NCBI GenBank assembly: GCA_001919995.1
Contig: MNIY01000141.1
Coordinates: 1 to 14,966, forward strand
Direction of reading: 5' to 3'
Length of the DNA stretch: 14,966 nt
Origin: Ktedonobacter sp. 13_1_20CM_4_53_11
Lineage (GTDB): Bacteria > Chloroflexota > Ktedonobacteria > Ktedonobacterales > Ktedonobacteraceae
Part shown: in pieces, positions 7,337-13,959 of the stretch
Position numbering within the stretch: position 1 is the first letter of the stretch
Layout: each line of letters starts with the position of its first letter
Position numbers and translations under genes: made by a program
Notes under the pieces: generated by a model
What the model was told of the DNA's origin: nothing
The model's input: the letters and a program-made list of their open reading frames with translations, nothing else
Databases searched by the model: none

Positions 7337-7552
7337 GTGGAAAATGCATTTCCCCGGTGTCGCAAATGTAGTGAAGGTGATCTGGTTCCGCTTTCGGATT
7401 TCGGTAGCCAGGGAGCTTCCATTGAGTACAAGGCCTGGGTCTGCACTAATCCCTCTTGCCTGTACAACATCAAGATCCGTAATGGCGATATCATCATTAA
7501 CGAGCCCATTAGTGACGGGTCACTTCATTCGTATCGCGGCAGCCGTCAATAA
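7337..7552 (+). CDS. Small zinc-ribbon protein of unknown function
   Basis: A 71-residue protein starting at GTG, chosen because AAGGAGG (7323-7329) lies 7 bp upstream and no ATG in frame fits better. It has two cysteine pairs, Cys8/Cys11 (CRKC) and Cys36/Cys41 (CTNPSC), spaced as in a treble-clef or zinc-ribbon fold that binds one Zn. Between and after them are FGSQGASIEYKAWVC and a hydrophobic strand YNIKIRNGDIIINEPI. There is no signal peptide or membrane segment, so it should be cytoplasmic. It has its own promoter and a strong terminator and lies between prfB and ftsY. I do not recognise a named family. Its setting among translation and protein-targeting genes hints at RNA, ribosome or protein binding, but that is a guess. 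Confidence 0.8.
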   Translation: MENAFPRCRKCSEGDLVPLSDFGSQGASIEYKAWVCTNPSCLYNIKIRNGDIIINEPISDGSLHSYRGSRQ

Positions 7553-7636
7553 GGGAGGCTAGAGGCTAGCGGTTTTATCACTGGCTTGCTATTCTCTTTT
7601 TGTCAACCCTGGTTGTTGCAGTACGATAGGACGAGG

Positions 7637-7673
7637 AGGCAAAAGGCATGTATTTGTACCTTTTGCCTTTTAT
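7637..7673 (+). terminator. Intrinsic terminator after the zinc-ribbon gene
   Basis: AGGCAAAAGG at 7637-7646 and CCTTTTGCCT at 7659-7668 form a perfect 10-bp stem with a 12-nt loop, followed directly by TTTATCTT on the plus strand. It lies 84 bp after the zinc-ribbon stop and separates that gene from the ftsY operon. A smaller hairpin, GCTAG-AGG-CTAGC at 7558-7570, precedes it right after the stop codon. The rest of 7553-7778 is AT-rich, including AAATAT-TG-ATATTT at 7731-7744, and probably holds the ftsY promoter, but I see no convincing -35/-10 pair. Confidence 0.75.
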
Positions 7674-7778
7674 CTTATGCTGAGGGATATTCACCAGCTA
7701 AGCTTTTTGGTGTGTTGCCCTCTTTTTTTAAAATATTGATATTTAAGAAGATAGCTAGATAAAGGAGTCAATGCTGAC

Positions 7779-8783
7779 GTGCTCAATAGAATCTTTGGGC
7801 AGAAACCTCAAGAAGAACCGAAAAAAGATGCCGTGGCTGCTCAGGAGCGCGCAGAAGGGGATTCCGTGTCTGAGCAAGGCGCTATCCCGCTGAAAAACAG
7901 TCTGAGCCGCACGCGACAGATTTTTAGCCGCCTGGGAGATGCCTTCAGGCAAAACGAGATCACTGATACGCTGTGGGATGAGCTGGAGGAATCGCTCTTG
8001 CGGGCTGACGTTGGTCCTGGCACGACTACGTGGTTGCTGGAGCGACTGCAGAAGCGAGCCGCTGAAGAGCGCATGAAGAGCGGAGCACAGGTGCAGCGCG
8101 CTCTACGCGAGGAACTGGTAAAATTGCTTGGAAAGCCTTCTGGCCTGCGTATTGCTACAGATTCGCCACTGACAGTGATCCTGGTGATCGGAGTCAATGG
8201 CTCAGGAAAAACGACAACGATCGCGAAGTTAGCCTACCGGCTCACCCGGGAAGGTCATAGTGTCATGCTTGCCGCCGCCGATACCTTCCGCGCGGCGGCC
8301 ATTGATCAACTCAAGGTATGGGCGGATCGCGTTGGTGTACCAGTTATCAGCCAGAACCCGGGCTCTGATCCTGGCGCGGTGGTCTATGACGCCATCCAGG
8401 CGGCAACGACACGGGGAAGTGATATTCTCATCGTGGATACCGCTGGTCGCCTGCAAACGAAGTATAACCTCATGGAAGAGTTGAAGAAGATCAATAAAGT
8501 CATTCAGAAATTCGTCCCGAAAGGGCCACATGAGTTATTAATCGTGATGGATGCGACGACGGGCCAGAATGCCCTGTTGCAGGCTCGCCAATTCGCTGCA
8601 GACATTGGGCTAACGGGTGTGGTCATTGCCAAACTGGATAGCACTGCCAAGGGAGGTTTTGCCTTTGCTGTCGCCGACGACCTGGACGTACCTATCAAAT
8701 TTATCGGCACAGGAGAGAAGGTTGAGAACCTGGCGCCATTTGATCCCCAAAGTTTTGTGGCTGCGCTCTTCGCGCAAGACTGA
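7779..8783 (+). CDS. ftsY: Signal recognition particle receptor FtsY
   Basis: This GTPase docks ribosome-SRP complexes to the SecYEG translocon at the membrane. It has 334 residues with a short charged N-terminal region (1-40), the four-helix N domain (about 41-120), and the GTPase G domain: GVNGSGKTT at 138-146 (P-loop), DTFRAAAIDQL from 168, DTAGR at 220-224, AKLD at 284-287 (TKLD is commoner), and the closing GTGEKVENL at 310-318. The closing box is GTGE.VENL rather than the GQP.DL of Ffh, which separates it from the SRP54 protein. The only in-frame start is GTG 7779, since a TAG lies at 7752; AAGGAG sits about 11 bp upstream, a slightly long spacing. It begins a tight operon with accD (14-bp gap). 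The short acidic N-terminus suggests membrane binding by an amphipathic helix. Confidence 0.96.
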   Translation: MLNRIFGQKPQEEPKKDAVAAQERAEGDSVSEQGAIPLKNSLSRTRQIFSRLGDAFRQNEITDTLWDELEESLLRADVGPGTTTWLLERLQKRAAEERMKSGAQVQRALREELVKLLGKPSGLRIATDSPLTVILVIGVNGSGKTTTIAKLAYRLTREGHSVMLAAADTFRAAAIDQLKVWADRVGVPVISQNPGSDPGAVVYDAIQAATTRGSDILIVDTAGRLQTKYNLMEELKKINKVIQKFVPKGPHELLIVMDATTGQNALLQARQFAADIGLTGVVIAKLDSTAKGGFAFAVADDLDVPIKFIGTGEKVENLAPFDPQSFVAALFAQD

Positions 8784-8797
8784 CGAGGAGGTTGTTC

Positions 8798-9700
8798 ATG
8801 GTCAAAGAAGCCGAGGTACCGTCCCCAGCGCAGACATCCTCGCGGAACCGGTCCAAGCCTGATAAACCTTTTATGGGGAACCTGGCACTTAAGTGCCCAA
8901 AGTGCAAAGAGATGCTGGTAGGCCGGGATTGGGAGAAGAACCTGAAAGTGTGCCCCCGCTGTAGCTTTCACTTCAAACTTTCCGCCTATGAGCGCATAGA
9001 GCTGTTGACCGATGCTGATAGCTTCGTCGAACTTGATTCCGATATTGTCTCTGTTGACCCGCTCAAGTTTGTTGTGCGCTCACAGGTATATACCAGCAAG
9101 CTGAGAGAAGAGAGCGAAAACGTCGGATTGAATGAGGCGGTTGTGATTGGCCATGCAACCATTGAGGAGCTACCACTGGCGTTGGCCGTGATGGATTTCA
9201 ACTTCATCGGCGGTAGTATGGGTTCGGCGGTGGGCGAAAAAATTACTCTTGCCATTGAATTGGGTATCGAAAAAAACATACCAGTGCTGATCTCTTCAAC
9301 CTCTGGCGGCGCCCGCATGCAAGAGGGACTTTACTCGCTGATGCAGATGGCAAAAACTGCGGCGGCACTGTCAAAACTGGCGGAGGCAAAACTCCCCTAT
9401 TTTAGCTTGTTGACGGACCCGACCACCGGGGGTGTAACGGCCAGTTTTGCATTGCTCGGCGATGTAATCCTGGCAGAACCAGGGGCGCTGATCTGTTTCG
9501 CGGGGCCGCGTGTCATCGAGGGATTTATGCATGTGAAACTACCTGAAGGAGCGGTTACCTCGGAATTTATGCTTCAGCATGGCATGATTGACATGGTTGT
9601 GCACAGACGAGACCTACGGCAGACGCTGGGAAGACTGCTTCGTTTCTATGCAAAAGTTGACGTGACCGGAGAAACCAGGATCAATCAAGAGACAAGGTAA
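8798..9700 (+). CDS. accD: Acetyl-CoA carboxylase carboxyltransferase, beta subunit
   Basis: With AccA it forms the carboxyltransferase that moves CO2 from biotin on AccB to acetyl-CoA, giving malonyl-CoA for fatty-acid synthesis. The protein has 300 residues. An N-terminal zinc ribbon uses Cys33, Cys36, Cys52 and Cys55 (CPKC...CPRC, 15 residues between pairs). The crotonase-like domain contains FIGGSMGSAVGEK, STSGGARMQEG, LTDPTTGGVTASFA and GPRVIEGFMHVKLPEGA. ATG 8798 was chosen because AGGAGGT (8786-8792) sits 5 bp before it; an in-frame TTG at 8792 lies within that ribosome-binding site. accA follows 11 bp after the stop, which fits equal production of the two subunits. Confidence 0.97.
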   Translation: MVKEAEVPSPAQTSSRNRSKPDKPFMGNLALKCPKCKEMLVGRDWEKNLKVCPRCSFHFKLSAYERIELLTDADSFVELDSDIVSVDPLKFVVRSQVYTSKLREESENVGLNEAVVIGHATIEELPLALAVMDFNFIGGSMGSAVGEKITLAIELGIEKNIPVLISSTSGGARMQEGLYSLMQMAKTAAALSKLAEAKLPYFSLLTDPTTGGVTASFALLGDVILAEPGALICFAGPRVIEGFMHVKLPEGAVTSEFMLQHGMIDMVVHRRDLRQTLGRLLRFYAKVDVTGETRINQETR

Positions 9701-9711
9701 GAGGAAACGCC

Positions 9712-10674
9712 ATGGCATATGACCTGGAATTCGAGAGGCCGCTAGCTGAACTAGAGAAAAAGATCACAGGGCTGCAGCGTAAGGGTGATCGGTTGAAACA
9801 TGATGAGCACTTGCAGCTACAGGATGCGGAGCGCGAACTGCGCAGGCGCACAGAAGAGATTTATAGCCGGCTAACCGCCTGGCAAACAGTGCTGGTGGCA
9901 CGGCATAAAGATCGACCATACTCGGCGGATTATATTCGACTCATTTGTGATGACTTCTTCGAGCTGCACGGGGATCGCGCTTTTGGGGACGACCACGCTA
10001 TCATTACAGGACCAGCAAAATTCGATGGGCAAACAGTAATGCTGGTGTGTCACCAGAAGGGTCGAGACACTAAAGAAAAACAGCTACGCAACCTGGGGAT
10101 GCCAAACCCGGAAGGGTACCGCAAGGCGGCTCGAACTATGCAGCAGGCCGAGAAATTTGGGTATCCCGTTATTTGTTTGATCGATACGCCGGCGGCATTC
10201 CCCGGATTAGGAGCTGAAGAACGCGGACAGGCCCAGGCTATTGCCGCGAATCTCTATCTGATGTCGCGCTTGCGCGTGCCGATCATCGCCGTCGTGATCG
10301 GCGAAGGGGGCAGCGGCGGCGCCTTAGCGATAAGCATTGCTGACCGTATCTTGATGCTAGAGTTTAGTATCTATTCGGTTGCACCGCCGGAGGCGGCAGC
10401 GAACATTCTCTGGCGTGACACTGCTTTTGCGCCTCAAGCTGCTGAGGCAATGCGCATTAGCGCTCGCGAACTCAAGGAAATCGACTTAATAGACGAGTTG
10501 ATTGTTGAGCCACTGGGGGGTGCGCATCACAATTATCGTGCCGCCGCGGATAATCTTAAAGCGGCGCTGATCAAGCAGCTGGCTGATTTACAACAGGTAC
10601 CTGTAGACGAACTGCTGGCGATGCGCTATCAAAAGTTCAGGAATATCGGCAAATTCGGCAGAGCGAGCGATTGA
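9712..10674 (+). CDS. accA: Acetyl-CoA carboxylase carboxyltransferase, alpha subunit
   Basis: Partner of AccD in the heterotetrameric carboxyltransferase. The protein has 320 residues; E. coli AccA has 319. A helical N-terminal part (LEFERPLAELEKKI...) is followed by DDFFELHGDRAFGDDHAIITG, the substrate loop DTPAAFPGLGAEERGQ at 158-173, and the oxyanion-hole motif GEGGSGGALA at 197-206. Two small differences from the E. coli enzyme are DTPAAFPG for DTPGAYPG and PPEAAANILW for SPEGCASILW; both keep the fold-relevant small residues. The ATG has GAGGAA (9701-9706) 5 bp upstream. It closes the ftsY-accD-accA operon; the next gene has its own promoter. Confidence 0.97.
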   Translation: MAYDLEFERPLAELEKKITGLQRKGDRLKHDEHLQLQDAERELRRRTEEIYSRLTAWQTVLVARHKDRPYSADYIRLICDDFFELHGDRAFGDDHAIITGPAKFDGQTVMLVCHQKGRDTKEKQLRNLGMPNPEGYRKAARTMQQAEKFGYPVICLIDTPAAFPGLGAEERGQAQAIAANLYLMSRLRVPIIAVVIGEGGSGGALAISIADRILMLEFSIYSVAPPEAAANILWRDTAFAPQAAEAMRISARELKEIDLIDELIVEPLGGAHHNYRAAADNLKAALIKQLADLQQVPVDELLAMRYQKFRNIGKFGRASD

Positions 10675-10683
10675 CGCGGGTAG

Positions 10684-10716
10684 TTGACTCAACTGGTTAC
10701 CTCTGCTATGATAACC
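10684..10716 (+). promoter_or_regulatory. Promoter with overlapping dyad before the HTH-GAF gene
   Basis: TTGACT at 10684-10689, a 17-bp spacer and TATGAT at 10707-10712 (preceded by TGC) form a near-consensus promoter with a start near 10719 and a leader of about 50 nt. GGTTA at 10695-10699 and TAACC at 10712-10716 form an inverted repeat spanning the -10, flanked by CTGG and CCAG with small offsets. GTTGACTCAAC around the -35 is a further small palindrome. These could be operator half-sites, perhaps for autoregulation by the downstream HTH protein. Confidence 0.6.
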
Positions 10717-10770
10717 GCCAGAAAGCAGTTCCTACAAATACAGAGTACTGCATAGTTTAGGTGGAAATAT

Positions 10771-11763
10771 ATGGGCACATCTCCGACCTGGCAAAGCATA
10801 CTACAGCAGGTCCTCAAGATCCCAGGTGAACAACAACGCATTGCTGTATCTATCGGGCTCTCTCAAATGACGATTACTCGTTGGGCTAAAGGAGAATCTA
10901 ACCCCCAGCGGCCTCATCTCACTCGTTTAGTGCAGGTCATCCAGCCAGCCTATCGAGATGCATTGCTTGAAGCGCTCGAAGAAAGTTATCATGATATTCA
11001 TTCGTGGTTGAAAGATGATTCCTCTGAATATATTCCTTCAGATTTTATTGCCCAGTTACTCGATGTACGTACTACGACAACAGATTCATTGCGCTTCTGG
11101 CGTATAAGCGACATGATACTCAAACAGGTTCTCGCTCAATTAGACCCCAATCAACTAGGAATGGCTGTGACATTGATACAGTGCATACCTCCGTCTGAAA
11201 GACATGGAAACAAGATCCGCTCGATGCGCGAACGGGCAGGGCGAGGTACGTTTCCCTGGACAGCCGATCTTGAACCTATGGCGCTTTTTCTTGGTATGGA
11301 ATCGTTAGCAGGCTATGCTGTAGAAGCGCGCCGCGTCGTCAATGTCGATGATCTGACCAAGGAAAAACTGCTGCCGGCGTACAGGACTGAATTTGAAGTG
11401 AGCGCCGCGGCCCACCCTATTTTGCTCGGGGGAAATATTGCCGGGTGCCTTGCAGCGTCGAGTACACAGATCGGGTATTTTACGCAGCAACGCCAGTCTT
11501 TATTGGTGGCATTCAGTCATCTCGCATCGCTGGCATTCGACAAAGAGGAGTTTTATGACCCGAAATTGGTGGAACTGCGCGTGATGCCAACCCCCACGTA
11601 CCAGCGACCTATACTGAATGACTTCCGACACAGCGTCTCAAAGCTGCTCACCAATACTACACACGAGCGCGCACGGATGACTAATACCGAAGCTGAACAA
11701 CAAATATGGCTTCACATAGAAGAGCAGCTTCTTTCTCTGCCTGATGAGGCATACGAACATTAG
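10771..11763 (+). CDS. HTH and GAF domain regulator
   Basis: A 330-residue putative transcription regulator. Residues 21-55 form a helix-turn-helix of Cro/XRE type (QQRIAVSIGLSQMTITRWAKGE, recognition helix about 31-40). A helical linker follows, then a GAF-like sensory domain at about 110-258 with MESLAGYAVEARRVVNVDDL, SAAAHPILLGGNIAGCLAASST and YFTQQRQSLLVAFSHLASLAF. The C-terminal 70 residues are mostly helical and charged. The ligand is unknown; Cys138 and Cys226 are the only cysteines I see. ATG 10771 has AGGTGG (10759-10764) at 6 bp. It has its own promoter and stands 83 bp before a membrane protein gene that it may control. I associate this HTH-GAF layout with Ktedonobacteria, but that is memory and not a search. 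Confidence 0.8.
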   Translation: MGTSPTWQSILQQVLKIPGEQQRIAVSIGLSQMTITRWAKGESNPQRPHLTRLVQVIQPAYRDALLEALEESYHDIHSWLKDDSSEYIPSDFIAQLLDVRTTTTDSLRFWRISDMILKQVLAQLDPNQLGMAVTLIQCIPPSERHGNKIRSMRERAGRGTFPWTADLEPMALFLGMESLAGYAVEARRVVNVDDLTKEKLLPAYRTEFEVSAAAHPILLGGNIAGCLAASSTQIGYFTQQRQSLLVAFSHLASLAFDKEEFYDPKLVELRVMPTPTYQRPILNDFRHSVSKLLTNTTHERARMTNTEAEQQIWLHIEEQLLSLPDEAYEH

Positions 11764-11800
11764 CGTTGTATCCGTCGGACAGGACTGTTGAGTGATCATC

Positions 11801-11831
11801 TATAATATAGATAACAGTTACTCTATCTATA
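11801..11831 (+). promoter_or_regulatory. Candidate -10 and 8-bp inverted repeat before the membrane protein gene
   Basis: A perfect TATAAT at 11801-11806 lies 41 bp before the ATG, with no good -35 (17 bp upstream is GACAGG). Overlapping its end, TATAGATA at 11806-11813 and TATCTATA at 11824-11831 form a perfect 8-bp inverted repeat around a 10-nt spacer. The AAGAGG ribosome-binding site overlaps its right edge (11831-11836). If the TATAAT is used, transcription starts inside the repeat, so it would act as an operator in DNA and not as an RNA hairpin. Confidence 0.4.
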
Positions 11832-11846
11832 AGAGGTACAATTCCA

Positions 11847-12539
11847 ATGCGGCCTGTCAAAGAGACGCAAACACCTGAAGATACAGATACAACCGGTATT
11901 GCTCCTCAGCAAAAGCGCTCCGGTGTTGTTTCAAAGTGGACCGTGCTACTCGGAATACTAGCGATTGGTCTTCTCTATTTTGCTCTTCCCGAGAAACTGA
12001 CGATTGGTCCAAGCTGGTTATTGCTGGCAATTGAAGGAATAGTGATCATACCGCTGATCTTTATCAGGAGGAGCGGCCATCCACTGGCCCCTAAAACGAT
12101 ACGTATTCTCGCGCTGGTACTTCTCGGGGCTGTGACGATAGGCCTGGTTGGCAGTGTTGCACAGTTGATTCTCAACCTGCCTACTGAAAAGGGAACCTCA
12201 TTACTGCGAGACGCGGCTCTGATCTGGGGCACCAATATCCTTGTTTTCGCCCTGTGGTATTGGGAGATCGATTGTGGAGGTCCACAAAAACGGCACCTGT
12301 CTGGCCATAAAGCGATCGATTTTATGTTTCCCCAGCAGGCGGATGGCAATACCACTGGTTGGGTTGCGCATTTTGTTGATTACCTCTTCCTGGCGTTCAC
12401 TGGCGCTACGGCTTTCAGCCCGGCCGATACCTATCCTTTGACGCGGCGAGCAAAAATGTTGATGATGATCGAGGCGTTACTTTCGATGATGGTTATCGTG
12501 TTGCTGGCGGCTCGCGCTGTCAATATTTATGGGCAGTAA
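11847..12539 (+). CDS. Small integral membrane protein with channel-pore-like C-terminal half
   Basis: A 230-residue membrane protein of unconfirmed function. After a polar N-terminus (1-28) come transmembrane helices at about 32-47, 56-73, 86-110 and 123-139, a polar loop with WYWEIDCGGPQKRH, a short hydrophobic segment at about 176-190 (DYLFLAFTGATAF), and a last helix at about 203-226. The DYLFLAFTGATAFSPAD...PLTRRAKMLMMIEALLS order mirrors the pore helix, filter and inner helix of two-helix K+ channels, but SPAD stands where TVGYGD would be. It also recalls the C-terminal motif of DUF1345 proteins. AAGAGG lies 10 bp upstream of the ATG. It converges on codA with a 19-bp gap. The membrane location is firm; transport activity is conjecture. 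Confidence 0.8.
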   Translation: MRPVKETQTPEDTDTTGIAPQQKRSGVVSKWTVLLGILAIGLLYFALPEKLTIGPSWLLLAIEGIVIIPLIFIRRSGHPLAPKTIRILALVLLGAVTIGLVGSVAQLILNLPTEKGTSLLRDAALIWGTNILVFALWYWEIDCGGPQKRHLSGHKAIDFMFPQQADGNTTGWVAHFVDYLFLAFTGATAFSPADTYPLTRRAKMLMMIEALLSMMVIVLLAARAVNIYGQ

Positions 12540-12558
12540 ATATTCAACTCGTTGTAGG

Positions 12559-13854
12559 TTATGGTTTCAGGCGGAAGGTGACTTCTTCTCCTTCCTGGTC
12601 GGTTTGTCTCTTGATCACGCTTTTCCCTGGTGTCGTGTATGCCACTTCACGTCCACTCTTGAAGACGTGAAGACGCGCGGGGACCAAGCGCAGGGCTTCG
12701 AAGGCTGATGGCGCATCCAGGACGAGGAAATCAGCGGGCTTTCCCTCTTCAATGCCGTAGCTGTCCTGGACGCGGAGGGTCCTGGCGGCATTGGTGGTAA
12801 TCAGGTCGAGGACATCGTTGATCTCATCATACCCACTCATGTGACAGAGGAAGAGAGCTAGCTGGGCGGCAGCGAGCATGTCACCCTTCCCCAGTGGAAA
12901 CCAGGGATCCATAATGGAGTCGTGGCCAAGAGCAACGTTGACTCCAGCCGCCAGCAGTTCTTTCACGCGAGTGATGCCCCTGCGTTTGGGGTAGGTATCG
13001 AAGCGACCCTGCAAGACGACATTATCAAAAGGGTTGGCAATGACATTCACCTGGGCGCGGGCCAGCAGGCGAATAAGTTTGAAGGCATAGGCATTGTCGT
13101 AAGAGTGCATCGCGGTACAATGGCTGGCCGTCACACGTCCTTGCCAGCCCTGCTGGATGGTATCCGCTGCCATTACTTCGGTGAAGCGAGAAATGGGATC
13201 ATCGGTCTCGTCGCAATGGCAGTCAATATCGCGGTTGAACTCTCTGGCAAGCGCGAAGGCATAATGGACATCCTCAACGCCCATGTCGCGCGTCCACTCG
13301 TAGTGGGGAATGCCTCCAACGACATCGCAGCCAAGTTCCATGGCCTGGCGCATCAACTCGCGCCCATTGGGAAAAGACAGGATGCCATCCTGGGGAAAGG
13401 CAACCAGTTGCAGGTTGCAGATATCGCGCACTTCTTCACGGACTTCAAGCAGCGCTCTTAGCGCTGTCAGGTTGGGATCACAGACATCGACATGGCTGCG
13501 TATGTGTAGAGTACCCTGCGCGACCTCCCAGCGTATCTCCTCAAGAGCTCGTTTTTTGACATCTTCACGGGACAGGCCCGGCTTGAGTTCGCTCCAGATC
13601 TGGATGCCTTCAAGCAGGGTGCCCGTCGTATTATAGCGTGGCCGTCCCACCGTGAGTACGGCGTCTAGATGGACGTGTGCATCGATGAAAGGGGGCACCA
13701 CCAGCCTACCGGCGGCATCGATTTCACGAGTCGCGCTACTGTCGGAAGGAAGTTCGCCAACGATGCTGGCAAAGTGGCCGTCCTTCGTGGCGATATCCAC
13801 CAGCCCATCATGACGGTGAAGTTGAGCATGACGGATGATAAGATCATACTGCAT
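12559..13854 (-). CDS. codA: Cytosine deaminase
   Basis: A metal-dependent amidohydrolase that converts cytosine to uracil and ammonia for pyrimidine salvage. The protein has 431 residues; E. coli CodA has about 427. Conserved features, with E. coli numbers in brackets, are His60 and His62 (61, 63) in AHVHLD, Gln155 (156) in FPQDG, His213 and Glu216 (214, 217) in HCDE, His245 (246) in TASHCTAMHSY, and Asp312 (313) in GHDS. LQGRFDTYPKRRGITRVKE is nearly identical to E. coli. The residue after the metal-binding Asp is Ser313 where E. coli has Asp314, a position known to influence substrate preference. The ATG has GAGGAG 6 bp upstream. It is the second gene of a permease-deaminase operon, the same order as E. 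coli codBA. Isocytosine or related substrates are possible. Confidence 0.93.
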   Translation of the reverse strand: MQYDLIIRHAQLHRHDGLVDIATKDGHFASIVGELPSDSSATREIDAAGRLVVPPFIDAHVHLDAVLTVGRPRYNTTGTLLEGIQIWSELKPGLSREDVKKRALEEIRWEVAQGTLHIRSHVDVCDPNLTALRALLEVREEVRDICNLQLVAFPQDGILSFPNGRELMRQAMELGCDVVGGIPHYEWTRDMGVEDVHYAFALAREFNRDIDCHCDETDDPISRFTEVMAADTIQQGWQGRVTASHCTAMHSYDNAYAFKLIRLLARAQVNVIANPFDNVVLQGRFDTYPKRRGITRVKELLAAGVNVALGHDSIMDPWFPLGKGDMLAAAQLALFLCHMSGYDEINDVLDLITTNAARTLRVQDSYGIEEGKPADFLVLDAPSAFEALRLVPARLHVFKSGREVAYTTPGKSVIKRQTDQEGEEVTFRLKP

Positions 13855-13906
13855 ATGAGGCTCCTCAACTGGGCGAGGCTAAGCCCGTTTCCACAAATTC
13901 AAAGTG

Positions 13907-13936
13907 AGAAGCAGGCGGTTGTGACCGCCTGCTTCT
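13907..13936 (-). terminator. Strong hairpin between permease and codA (attenuator or processing site)
   Basis: AGAAGCAGGCGGT and its exact complement form a 13-bp GC-rich stem around a 4-nt loop (13920-13923). On the minus strand it lies 23 bp after the permease stop and 52 bp before codA, and is followed by TCACTTTGAATTTG, a broken T-rich stretch. This would give at best partial termination and would lower codA relative to the permease; alternatively it stabilises the permease message. Confidence 0.6.
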
Positions 13937-13959
13937 GTAAATTGGTACATGGATGGCAG

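Noticed and set aside
7221..7562. 113-codon plus-strand frame overlapping the zinc-ribbon gene
   Set aside because: No good ribosome-binding site and no domain; the overlapping frame has the zinc-binding cysteines and a strong Shine-Dalgarno.
7736..7764. TTGATA at 7736 as the -35 of an ftsY promoter
   Set aside because: No acceptable -10 at 16-18 bp; the region is AT-rich and gives many weak matches.
8792..8797. TTG 8792 as accD start
   Set aside because: It overlaps the Shine-Dalgarno; ATG 8798 has ideal spacing.
12922..13461. Plus-strand frame of 179 codons opposite codA
   Set aside because: Antisense shadow of a highly conserved enzyme with no recognisable product.
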